41,643 bases of DNA from a bacterium (GTDB taxonomy: Bacteria; Armatimonadota; Chthonomonadetes; Chthonomonadales; JAMCWF01): positions 1 through 41,643 of the forward strand of contig JAKBZR010000021.1 in NCBI GenBank assembly GCA_021842405.1, given 5' to 3'. How positions within the stretch are numbered: position 1 is the stretch's first letter; every line of letters starts with the position of its first letter. The notes beneath the pieces are model-generated. The model made no database searches. It saw only the letters and a program-made list of their open reading frames with translations, and was not told where the DNA came from. Below, one piece after another: positions 33,228-40,987 of the stretch. The position numbers and the translations under genes were made by a program.

Positions 33228-34091
33228 TTAGGAACGGTGGGTGGCCTCATGAAAGAGCTGGAGGAGCCGCCGGGTTATCGGCCCCGGCTTGCCGCCGCTG
33301 ATTTTTCGACCGTCGAGCTGCACCATTGGGATCACTTCAGCCGCGGTGCCGGTTAGGAACGCTTCATCGGCATTGTAAACGTCGTACAAAGAGAGACACT
33401 CCTCATGACACTCAATCCCCGCCTTTTTTGCCTCTTGCATTACCACGTCTCGGGTGATGCCGGGCAGCGCCCCTTCCGTCGTCGGAGGCGTGAGCAGTGC
33501 TCCATCTCTTACGATGAACAGGTTATCGCCGGTTGCCTCCGCCACATTTCCGGCCAGATTGAGCATCAGCGCCTCGCCGGCCCCAACCCGGTTCGCCTCC
33601 ATTTTAGCCAGGATATTGTTGATGTAGCGGCCCAGCGACTTGATCTGGGGGTCAATGCACTGCTTCGGTGGCACGCGGGTGGATGCCGTAATCACGTCCA
33701 GGCCGTTCTCATAAGCGCTGGCCGGATAAAGCCGGATTTGTTCGGTGGATATGACGACGGTGGATGATACATCAATATGCTTGGGGTCTAACCCCAACCC
33801 AACCCCCCGGGACACGGTCAATCGGATATAAGCACTGGAGACCTGGTTGGTAGCCACCGTCTCCAGCACCGCCGCTTTCATCGCGTCGCGCGTGATGTTT
33901 ATCTCGATACCCAACGCTTGCGCCGATCGGTAGAGCCGCTTCAGGTGCGCATCCAACATAAAGACGGACCCGCTGTATACCCTCAGCCCTTCAAATATCC
34001 CGTCACCATATAAAAAACCGTGATCGTATATCGCAATGGAGGCATCTGACTTTTCAACGAGATGACCGTTTAGATAGACGTATGGGGGCAT
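33228..34091 (-). CDS. ilvE: Branched-chain amino acid aminotransferase-like (fold type IV)
   Basis: A 287-residue fold-type IV PLP enzyme. It contains YDHGFLYGDGIFEGLRVY, RLYRSAQAL, the Schiff-base lysine in IKSLGRYINNILAKMEA, the phosphate-binding VAEATGDNLFIV and the closing LTGTAAEVIPMVQLDGR. The family includes branched-chain aminotransferases, D-alanine aminotransferases and aminodeoxychorismate lyases; the TGTAAEV and EGLR motifs favour IlvE. The start is at an ATG (34091) 5 bases after GGAGG. A GTG two codons earlier lies too close to that site. It precedes mcsA by 12 bases, an unusual partner for a biosynthetic aminotransferase. Confidence 0.88.
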   Translation of the reverse strand: MPPYVYLNGHLVEKSDASIAIYDHGFLYGDGIFEGLRVYSGSVFMLDAHLKRLYRSAQALGIEINITRDAMKAAVLETVATNQVSSAYIRLTVSRGVGLGLDPKHIDVSSTVVISTEQIRLYPASAYENGLDVITASTRVPPKQCIDPQIKSLGRYINNILAKMEANRVGAGEALMLNLAGNVAEATGDNLFIVRDGALLTPPTTEGALPGITRDVVMQEAKKAGIECHEECLSLYDVYNADEAFLTGTAAEVIPMVQLDGRKISGGKPGPITRRLLQLFHEATHRS

Positions 34092-34169
34092 GTCCACCTC
34101 CTCAAAGTTGGTGCAAGTATACCCGATGCCGGTTGTAGAGGCAAATTGGGTGGGGGTAATGCGAGCGTT

Positions 34170-37100
34170 TTATGGCTTGTTGGAGTTGGATATTCCATAT
34201 TTCACCTCCCGCCGATCCAATCGCTCGATCATTTGAGCGATCTGCGCTCTTCGGCGCATGATCGGCCGTGGACTGGACGTGAAGCGGGTGGTGTCCACTG
34301 AAATATCGGGCGGAACCGCCAGCAGTTGTCTCGCCCGCGCCAGCTCCCGATCCAACTGAGCGCTCTTGTTGCCCAACGCGGACAATTGATCCACTCGCTG
34401 CTTCAGCATCCAGAGATACTCGTAATCCTCCATTCCATCCCGTAAATTTTCCCACCGGGTTGAAGAGATCGGCCCGGTAAGGGTCGGCTTGGATGGCCGA
34501 TTCGGATCCTGATCGGGAGGATAGAGGAACCGCCCGTCGCCGTTTCCCCATCGCCCAATGGCTCCATTCGGCTTGTAATCACCATAGACGTAACTTTCGG
34601 GGTCTTTCCATGGGTTTTGCACTTTCGGTGGTGGATAGAGCGCCGGGCTGGTCCAATAAGTCGTATCCCAAATAAGGATACCCTGTACGCCGTACTGCCA
34701 AGACTGCCACGGCCATAATCGCAACTGGACTCCGGGATGATCTATGAACTCACCCAAATAGGGCGCCTTCGGACCGGTGCAGATGTACCACCAAACCTCA
34801 TCGCCGGCTTTCTTTTCTTTTGCCGCCAGTTGCGGAGTCCAGTAAGGCGTTAAGGCGCACCAGATATCCACATTTCCCGGCAAAGCTCCGGCCGGTTGCT
34901 TGGTTAATAGCCTCTTGATGAGCGGCGCCGCCCGGTGTATCTGTTGCATCCCCTTTACTACAAAGGGAAAGTCTTGCGGACTGGGCTCATCGTACCAGTA
35001 GACATAGGCCTTGTTCAGCCAGCCCTTTTGTTCCAAATGCTGCTGCAAGGCTGAAAGGTACTCTCGGAACAATCGCTCATACTCAAGCGTTCCCTGCTTG
35101 AAGCCGTCCAGGGTGCCGGGTGTATAATCGGGATAACGGCCGCCGCCCATCCCTTCGATCGGCAGGACGAACCCATTGAAGCGCATCTCATCCAAATATT
35201 TGTGCGCCTGCCGATCAAATGCGCTGAAATGGAGAACCGGCGTAATTTGATCACCCGATCCGGTGAAGGTCAGGCGGATCGGATCATAGGGCGCGAAATT
35301 ATAGGGGGAGATGCGGTGGCGGGCGAAATTATCCATCGTTTTCTTCCACACCAACCGCTTTTCGGCGTCGGTTTGAAGATGAAAATACTGGTTGATCATT
35401 CCGGCGTCCACGCCCAAGCCACTACGAAGATGGGAGCGTTTTGGCAGCGAAAATGCGTAGACCTTGACTTTTAGGGGTATCACCTCTGACCCCACGCTGG
35501 TTTGCAACCGAATATCCCCTTGATAGAGGCCGGCCGGTTGATCCCTCTCGGTGTGAACGGTTATCCAGAACGGCTGATTCCGGTTGGCCTGCAGCAAGAG
35601 AGGCATCTCCAAAGGCGGCAGTGGATCGGGATATTTCCCGGTAACGCAGGAGTTGTCGGTTGGCACCGTTACCTGAACGTAGGCGACCCTTTTCACCGAA
35701 ATTTGGCTCGCTTTAATTCTATAATGCTTGAAAACGAGATCGCTTACCCGAAATCCGGTAAGCCGTACCGTCCGTTTCGGTTTGAGCACCAATTGAGCAT
35801 CCTCATACTCATTGCCGGCCAGCGAAATGAAGATTCCGTTGGCGTGCGCGGTCGGCAACAATCGCTTTCGCCCTATCTTCCAGCCGCTTCCGCAAGTCCA
35901 TAAGCCCAGCGATTTGGGGCCGGGCAGCTTTTCCCCATAGCTTGAATCATCCAGTATCGAGAGTGTGACTTGAGCGGCGCCTTGGTAGACGATCGTCCTC
36001 CCGCTCAAGACCTGTACCTTGATGGTATGCGCTCCAGGCTTCTCCAGTTTAAACGGCACCGTCAATAAGGAGCTTTTGTCAGGATCAACTCGAACCGATA
36101 ATTTTCCGACCGCTCCCCTGTCCGGTGCCACCTCACATATCAGCCACTTGCTTTTATTGGAATGATTGGTAAGCATAAGGCTGACCTTGCCGATCGCGCC
36201 CGATTGAATTTGCTCTATCTTTGCACTAATGACAGGGGAACTGTTTTTTATCTCCACGAATTGGGTATGCCCGATCACGTCCGGCGGATCTCCGGCCAAT
36301 CGGGACCGATATTGGTAGGCATCCACCTCCAGCATTCCGCCACCGTCCTTGGGAGGGCGATTCAGGCGTATTTCTATCGTCTTCGCAGGAAAGAGGGTGT
36401 TCGGAATTTTGAAGCTCTGACGCCCCACCGCGTCCATTCGGCCCAATGAGGTCCATTCTAGGCCGTCACGGCTTGCGGATATGAGAAGCTGTCCGGCATC
36501 CCGATAGTTCACCTCGACGGTAACCTCACCGCTCTCCTGCTCATACTTCCCTACCGCATGTCGGTATATGACTTCCGTGCCATCCAAAAATATCCACCGG
36601 TTACTGTTAAAACCAGCCGTGGCGCGCATCAATGAACGATTCACATTGGACCCGAGCCAGTTGTAATCCGGCGAGTCGGTGTAGACACCTTTAGCAATCT
36701 GCTCACCTTCGCCCAATACAACGCCGCCATCGTGTCGGTTTACCACTTCGATCGGAATCAGCTTAATCACCTTAAATTGGGTGGCGCCGTCCAAATCCCA
36801 CTGCCCCAATCGCACGAAATTCTGGTTACCGGCGTCGGTGAGTCGAAAAATGTAGCTGTTGTGGTGCCAGCCCTCGGCGGGGACGAAATCGCGATTTACC
36901 GAGCCGGCGCCCCCCACCACGATACCGTTGCCACCTTTTGGATTACGGGTTGTGTAGTCAAACCGATAGATTTCACCCTCGGTCAACGGTTGGGTTACCG
37001 CCAGCCAGGCCGGGCTGTTGGTTGAGTTTCCGATCACCTCCAGAATGGCCTTTCCATCCCGGCTCGACAGAGTCTTGCCCTCGCCGCCGCTAACGTGCCA

Positions 37101-37241
37101 TCCCGTCGGTAATATCCGCCCGACCGAAGTCGCGGCGGGAGCTAGCAGGTTCTTACCCAACGCCGGATATGCAGCCGTTATCATAACGATAATCGCCAGT
37201 AATGGAGCAGCGCTGCACTTTTTGTTCGACTTTTTCGCCAT
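34170..37241 (-). CDS. Large secreted DUF4091 (glycoside hydrolase-like) protein
   Basis: A 1023-residue protein with a signal peptide (SAAPLLAIIVMITAAYPALG). Residues about 30-170 form a carbohydrate-module-like beta domain (GWHVSGGEGKTLSS), and about 180-320 another (galactose-binding or discoidin-like). Middle beta domains follow. The C-terminal region from about 600 is barrel-like, with WYDEPSPQDFPFV and the DUF4091 signature RWENLRDGMEDYEYLWML near residue 930-950. DUF4091 proteins are thought to act on carbohydrates but no activity is assigned here. GAGGTG lies before the ATG. No sugar-uptake gene is next to it. The gene ends about 80 bases before ilvE. Confidence 0.85.
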   Translation of the reverse strand: MAKKSNKKCSAAPLLAIIVMITAAYPALGKNLLAPAATSVGRILPTGWHVSGGEGKTLSSRDGKAILEVIGNSTNSPAWLAVTQPLTEGEIYRFDYTTRNPKGGNGIVVGGAGSVNRDFVPAEGWHHNSYIFRLTDAGNQNFVRLGQWDLDGATQFKVIKLIPIEVVNRHDGGVVLGEGEQIAKGVYTDSPDYNWLGSNVNRSLMRATAGFNSNRWIFLDGTEVIYRHAVGKYEQESGEVTVEVNYRDAGQLLISASRDGLEWTSLGRMDAVGRQSFKIPNTLFPAKTIEIRLNRPPKDGGGMLEVDAYQYRSRLAGDPPDVIGHTQFVEIKNSSPVISAKIEQIQSGAIGKVSLMLTNHSNKSKWLICEVAPDRGAVGKLSVRVDPDKSSLLTVPFKLEKPGAHTIKVQVLSGRTIVYQGAAQVTLSILDDSSYGEKLPGPKSLGLWTCGSGWKIGRKRLLPTAHANGIFISLAGNEYEDAQLVLKPKRTVRLTGFRVSDLVFKHYRIKASQISVKRVAYVQVTVPTDNSCVTGKYPDPLPPLEMPLLLQANRNQPFWITVHTERDQPAGLYQGDIRLQTSVGSEVIPLKVKVYAFSLPKRSHLRSGLGVDAGMINQYFHLQTDAEKRLVWKKTMDNFARHRISPYNFAPYDPIRLTFTGSGDQITPVLHFSAFDRQAHKYLDEMRFNGFVLPIEGMGGGRYPDYTPGTLDGFKQGTLEYERLFREYLSALQQHLEQKGWLNKAYVYWYDEPSPQDFPFVVKGMQQIHRAAPLIKRLLTKQPAGALPGNVDIWCALTPYWTPQLAAKEKKAGDEVWWYICTGPKAPYLGEFIDHPGVQLRLWPWQSWQYGVQGILIWDTTYWTSPALYPPPKVQNPWKDPESYVYGDYKPNGAIGRWGNGDGRFLYPPDQDPNRPSKPTLTGPISSTRWENLRDGMEDYEYLWMLKQRVDQLSALGNKSAQLDRELARARQLLAVPPDISVDTTRFTSSPRPIMRRRAQIAQMIERLDRREVKYGISNSNKP

Positions 37242-37362
37242 CGAATTTCACCTCGTTACAATGAATTAGTTCGAGCCGCACACACTTTGTATCTATCGTC
37301 ACATCCATCTCGGAATTGACGGCCGTTTTTTTCAGCATACGCATCGAAGATTTTTTGAGGTA

Positions 37363-38076
37363 TTACCGCTCAATGAGATAGACTTTCAAAGCAATAATGA
37401 GCCCGCCGATCCCAACGATAGTCCAGGTTATCGCAAATATAATGGGTGGCAAAGGGATGTAGTGGGAGAGCAAAACAGCGTCGTTTTGTACCCGATAACC
37501 GTTCGATGTTAGTAGCAGAACTCTGAGATCATACGCCGTATTCAGGCAGCACTGCACGCCCAGGAATACGGCGATCCACCCAGCCATCCCTTCCGGTAAA
37601 ATCAAGCCTGCTCCGCCGATGAAAAAGGCAAGGGCGGAACCGGCCAGCAAGCCGGTAAAATCGCCGTTGATCGGCCGGATGAAAAATGCCGTCTCGCAGA
37701 AGAGCAGCGTAGCCAGGATTAACAGTAACTTTTTACCGTTCACGCGGCGAGTTATCAGTAACAGACCGGCTCCAAACAGGGCCGAACCGATATATCCGGC
37801 CGGATAGATCAGCAGCGGAATTCCGCCACTGCTGATGGTCACCCCGCTGCCGTTTTGAAAAACATCAACCTTTTGAACTGATCCGCCCGAAATGATGGTG
37901 GCCACCACATGGCCTCCTTCGTGGATCATCGTGGTAAAAAGGCGCATGGGGTAGGCGATGTATCGTCCGTCCGTCGTGTAGCTCAAGAGGATGCTGGCGA
38001 CCGTTATTACCAACAATCGAGCCACCGCGACACGCCGCGGCACTTGAGGGGGCAGGGGTTTAAGTGGTCGCTTCAC
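37363..38076 (-). CDS. M50-like membrane metalloprotease
   Basis: A 237-residue membrane protein with about six hydrophobic segments. The zinc motif HEGGH (H52, E53, H56) lies in the second segment (MRLFTTMIHEGGHVVATIISGG), followed by a GIPLLIYPAGYIGSALFGAGLLL stretch, as in peptidase M50B/YtkA-like small proteins. The third zinc ligand (usually NPDG or similar) is not evident. It starts at a GTG with a weak ribosome binding site. A cytoplasmic tail KRPLKPLPPQVPRR precedes the first helix. Substrate and partner are unknown; membrane proteases of this kind usually cut transmembrane helices. Its neighbours on the same strand are tsaD upstream, across a repeat, and DUF4091 downstream. Confidence 0.8.
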   Translation of the reverse strand: MKRPLKPLPPQVPRRVAVARLLVITVASILLSYTTDGRYIAYPMRLFTTMIHEGGHVVATIISGGSVQKVDVFQNGSGVTISSGGIPLLIYPAGYIGSALFGAGLLLITRRVNGKKLLLILATLLFCETAFFIRPINGDFTGLLAGSALAFFIGGAGLILPEGMAGWIAVFLGVQCCLNTAYDLRVLLLTSNGYRVQNDAVLLSHYIPLPPIIFAITWTIVGIGGLIIALKVYLIER

Positions 38077-38158
38077 CGGAGTTTGAGTGAAAATCGTTAG
38101 GTGATTGCGTTTCGTATTGTTGAGAATGATACAATGTCACCGTTTTAATTCACCGAAA

Positions 38159-38282
38159 GAGTTCAGTTCTCTGGGCAATTTAGGTAGCAGGCTCTTACCC
38201 GTGCCGCAATTATCAACTCCCTCTCCCCTCGGGGGAGGGCTGGGGTGGGGGGTACGAAAATCCCTCCCATAAAACTGAACTC
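38159..38282 (+). repeat. Inverted-repeat (MITE-like) element, copy D
   Basis: The shortest intact copy, 124 bases, with GAGTTCAGTTCTCTGGGCAA at one end and ATAAAACTGAACTC at the other. The interior has the hairpin CCCTCTCCCC/GGGGGAGGG followed by GGGCTGGGGTGGGGGG, a run of G-tracts with quadruplex potential. The bases after its right end, TTAC, supply the TAA stop codon of tsaD, which is read on the other strand. Confidence 0.8.
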
Positions 38283-39299
38283 TTACAATTCAACCGTCTC
38301 CAAATGGGGGATAGGTTCGCCGGCCATCGTGTCGAGCTGGATGGCATCCCGCTCTCCAGCCATTAACCTGACTGCGCCGGCTGCCGCTATCATAGCTGCG
38401 TTATCGGTGCATAGTATGGGCGCAGGGGTCACGCACCGCACCCCCGCTTGTTTCCCGCGGCCAATTAACTGTCTCTTCAACTCCTGGTTTGCAGCTACGC
38501 CGCCCGCCACGCACAGCGTATTCACCCCCACCGTCTTCACGGCCCGAAAAGCCTTTTCAACCAGCACCTCAACGATGGCGGCCTGAAGCGAGGCCGCAAT
38601 ATCCTCAACCGGCGTTTTACCCTGATCCTCTGCTAAAAATCGGATGAGGGACGTCTTAAGCCCGGAAAAGCTGAATTCAAGCCCCTCATCACGTAATGGC
38701 CGAGGAAACGCTATCCGATCGGGCAAGCCGAAGTTAGCCGATGTACCGATCGCCGGTCCGCCGGGATATGGCAACCCCATCGCTCGCGCGCACTTATCGA
38801 AGCACTCGCCGGCCGCATCATCGCGCGTTCTCCCCAATGAAAAGCGCTCCCGCCGATTTTGAACTAATACGAGCTCGGTATGGCCGCCGGAAACCAGCAG
38901 GCAGACAAAAGGAAATTCGATATCAGGCTCCGCCAGCCATGCCGAAGCGATATGGCCATCCAGGTGATGGACCCCAACCAGCGGAACTCCCAAAACCCAG
39001 GCGAGCGACTTTACCCCGCAAACCCCAACCAGGAGTGAGCCCAACAGTCCCGGCCGATTGGTAACCGCGATGCCATCAATTTCGGTCAACTCTAGTCCGG
39101 CCTGTTCCAACGCCTCGATGATAACCGGTAACAGACGCTCGATGTGTTGGCGCGATGCGAGCTCCGGCACCACGCCTCCCCATCGCTGATGCAAGGGAAT
39201 CTGGCTGGCAACGATATTTGATCGAATGGTGATTCCGTCGGTCACGATGGCGGCCGACGTTTCGTCACAGCTCGTTTCGATCCCGAGTATATTCATCAT
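38283..39299 (-). CDS. tsaD: tRNA N6-adenosine threonylcarbamoyltransferase TsaD
   Basis: A 338-residue ASKHA-fold enzyme that transfers threonylcarbamoyl to adenosine 37 of tRNAs reading ANN codons. It contains ILGIETSCDETSAAIV, the metal ligands H112 and H116 in VGVHHLDGHI, LVSGGHTELVLV and the late GGVAANQELKRQL. Length is normal. The start overlaps the end of rimI by 35 bases. Its TAA is formed within the end region of a repeat element (38283-38285), so the reading frame ends right at the element's edge. No TsaB or TsaE gene is in the window. Confidence 0.96.
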   Translation of the reverse strand: MMNILGIETSCDETSAAIVTDGITIRSNIVASQIPLHQRWGGVVPELASRQHIERLLPVIIEALEQAGLELTEIDGIAVTNRPGLLGSLLVGVCGVKSLAWVLGVPLVGVHHLDGHIASAWLAEPDIEFPFVCLLVSGGHTELVLVQNRRERFSLGRTRDDAAGECFDKCARAMGLPYPGGPAIGTSANFGLPDRIAFPRPLRDEGLEFSFSGLKTSLIRFLAEDQGKTPVEDIAASLQAAIVEVLVEKAFRAVKTVGVNTLCVAGGVAANQELKRQLIGRGKQAGVRCVTPAPILCTDNAAMIAAAGAVRLMAGERDAIQLDTMAGEPIPHLETVEL

Positions 39300-39813
39300 A
39301 GGCTAGATATATCTCATGTTGGCGCTGATCAAGGAGTTTTAAATAGGCGGGGTTGCGTAAATTCTCGGCCCACATCACCAGCGCATCTTCTTGATTGTCA
39401 CTGTAATAGTGACGCCTTACTCCGATCTCTCGAAACAGATACTTTCGATAAAGATTTTGGGCGGTGAGGTTGGTTTTCCTTACTTCAAGCGTCGCCCGCT
39501 CCGCCCCAAGCTCGACCGCTCGATGCAAAAGCTCATTAAACAGTCGCTCTCCAACTTTCTGCCGCCGAAACTGTGGGTCTACGGCCAGCGTCGTGATGTG
39601 AGCTTCGTCCATGATCACCCACATACCAGTATAGCCAACCACCTGGCAATCCAATTTCGCTACCAGGTAACAGGCGGAGCAGTTGCCCAGCTCGTTATAA
39701 TAGGCATCCTCATGCCAAGGTGTGGCGTAGCACCGACGCTCAATGTCATTGACCTCCGGCACATCGCTGCGCCGCATCACATCAATCACATACGGGTATA
39801 CGCGTATCGCCAT
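39265..39813 (-). CDS. rimI: RimI-type ribosomal protein N-acetyltransferase
   Basis: A 182-residue GNAT-fold acetyltransferase. Motif A is ITTLAVDPQFRRQKVGERL, for acetyl-CoA binding, with an acidic residue before it. The C-terminal LEVRKTNLTAQNLYRKYLF fits the RimI pattern, which acetylates the N-terminal alanine of ribosomal protein S18 in Escherichia coli. The family is often encoded with tsaB and tsaD, and here it overlaps tsaD by 35 bases. The N-terminus MAIRVYPYVIDVM is longer than the E. coli protein by a few residues. The substrate cannot be fixed from sequence. Confidence 0.9.
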   Translation of the reverse strand: MAIRVYPYVIDVMRRSDVPEVNDIERRCYATPWHEDAYYNELGNCSACYLVAKLDCQVVGYTGMWVIMDEAHITTLAVDPQFRRQKVGERLFNELLHRAVELGAERATLEVRKTNLTAQNLYRKYLFREIGVRRHYYSDNQEDALVMWAENLRNPAYLKLLDQRQHEIYLAYDEYTRDRNEL

Positions 39814-39890
39814 TTCGATGCCTCACCATCGTTAGCGGAATTTAGGGTGAAGTCTATCACACCATCGTAATCAAGTCAATACGCACGAAG

Positions 39891-40025
39891 GAGTTCAGTT
39901 CTATGGACAATTTAAGCAGGAGGCTCTTATCCCCACCGCAATTATCAACTCCCTCCCCCCTTGGGGTGGGGGTCAAGGCACACCGTCTTGCAACACCCGC
40001 CTAAATCGCCCGGAGAACTGAACTC
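39891..40025 (+). repeat. Inverted-repeat (MITE-like) element, copy E
   Basis: It begins GAGTTCAGTTCTATGGACAA and ends AGAACTGAACTC. Unlike copies C and D, both ends are of the same type (CTCCGGGCGATTTAGG in reverse at the right end), so the element has longer inverted ends. A hairpin CCCTCCCC/GGGGTGGGGG is inside. It lies about 80 bases upstream of rimI. Confidence 0.75.
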
Positions 40026-40080
40026 ATTCCCGTCGTCGCCCACGACGAACCAATGGCCGGATATTGGCAATCCCTAAATC

Positions 40081-40189
40081 GTCTGAACCACGATTTACGT
40101 GATTAAAGGATGGCCAGGAATGAAACGGGAAGATGCCTTGAAGATCAAAATCCTGGTAATCCCTAAATCATGCAAATCCCGGTTCAGAC
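40081..40189. repeat. Imperfect 45-base inverted repeat with TCTGAACC ends
   Basis: The left arm (40081-40126) begins GTCTGAACCACGATTTACGT; the right arm (40143-40189), read in reverse, begins GTCTGAACCGGGATTTGCAT. The arms match along most of their length, with a centre of about 16 bases. It is non-coding and belongs to another repeat family than those on each side. Confidence 0.65.
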
Positions 40190-40190
40190 A

Positions 40191-40305
40191 AGGTGGTTGC
40201 TGAAAAAGCCACTGAAGCCCGCTCTTTCGTCATTCCCGCGAACGCGGGAATCCAGTCCATCTTTACCGACCGAAATGAGCGACCCGGCAAGCCGCTAGGC
40301 AGGGG
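40191..40305 (+). repeat. REP-containing repeat unit, copy 1
   Basis: A unit of about 115 bases that starts AGGTGGTTGCTGAAAAAGCC, contains the 20-base palindrome ATTCCCGCGAACGCGGGAAT (40232-40251) and ends near GGCAAGCCGCTAGGCAGGG. About 105 bases recur almost unchanged from 40433. It seems to be one half of the larger element at 40431-40734. Confidence 0.75.
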
Positions 40306-40399
40306 GTGGATTGTGGTATTACTCCGGCGATGTTATAGCGTAATTCTCCTAATCTCACTGCTCCTGCTTGTCGTCGTCGCCCACAACGCATCGGCCCCC

Positions 40400-40432
40400 A
40401 AACCCTAAAGGTTTTTAAAACCTTTAGGGTTT
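40400..40432. repeat. AT-rich perfect palindrome
   Basis: A 16-base inverted repeat (AAACCCTAAAGGTTTT and its complement) around a single central T. It overlaps by two bases the left end of the next repeat. It could be read as a terminator-like hairpin on either strand, but no gene ends next to it. Confidence 0.75.
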
Positions 40433-40734
40433 AGGTGGTTGTTGAAAAAGCCACTGAAGCCCGCTCTTTCGTCATTCCCGCGAACGCGGGAATCCAGTCC
40501 ATCTTTACCGATCGAAATGAGCGACCTGGCAAGCCGCGCGAGCGGAACAATTCCCCATTGGTAATAATCAGATTGCTTCGTCGCTTTGCGACATCTCGCA
40601 ATGGCAGGTGAACATCCGCATCCCGGCAAGCCGCTAGGCAGGGAACTGGATTCCCGCCATCCACTCCACTGGAGTGGAGCCATGCGGGAATGACGAAGTG
40701 GCAGGATACACCGACTTTTTCAACAACCACTTAA
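40431..40734. mobile_element. Non-autonomous element with 20-base terminal inverted repeats
   Basis: A 304-base segment bounded by TTAGGTGGTTGTTGAAAAAG and its complement at the right end (one mismatch). It contains no coding frame for a transposase. REP-like palindromes lie in both arms: GCGAACGC type at 40474-40493, and the ATTCCCGC...GCGGGAAT type near 40648-40692. This is the layout of a MITE whose transposase is elsewhere. Confidence 0.65.
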
Positions 40735-40737
40735 GGG

Positions 40738-40909
40738 GGAGGGCAAGGGTGGGGATACATCCAATATTGTCGTAAATCGCATCATCTCCCGGCACCCTCT
40801 TCAAGTTTGGGGAGGAGGAATATGGGAACACGTAGCTCCCTCCCCCCTCGTGGGGGAGGGCTGGGGTGGGGGGCGAACGAAAATCATTCCCACAAAACTG
40901 AGATATTAC
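40738..40909 (+). repeat. Inverted-repeat (MITE-like) element, copy F (degraded)
   Basis: The part from about 40838 shows the hairpin CCCTCCCCCC/GGGGGAGGG, the G-rich arm and the tail AACGAAAATCATTCCCA, then AAAACTGAGATATTAC, a mutated form of the AAAACTGAACTCTTAC end. A second G-rich run, GGGGGAGGGCAAGGGTGGGG, lies at about 40736-40756. The left end is not recognisable. Confidence 0.6.
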
Positions 40910-40914
40910 CCCGC

Positions 40915-40943
40915 TTGGCAGTTGATGGCGGATGTGATATGAT
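40915..40943 (+). promoter_or_regulatory. Sigma-70-type promoter for the beta-propeller lipoprotein
   Basis: TTGGCA (40915-40920) and TATGAT (40938-40943) are separated by exactly 17 bases. A transcript would start near 40950, about 40 bases before the start codon, and AAGGAGG (40972-40978) lies between. It sits just downstream of a repeat copy. Confidence 0.65.
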
Positions 40944-40987
40944 TCACCATTGCGAGATAATTTCACCTTTTAAGGAGGGCGTAACTT

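Noticed and set aside
39814-40987. Possible CRISPR array or tRNA genes in the repeat-rich region
   Set aside because: Repeats are inverted, unequal in length and not regularly spaced; no cloverleaf was recognised.
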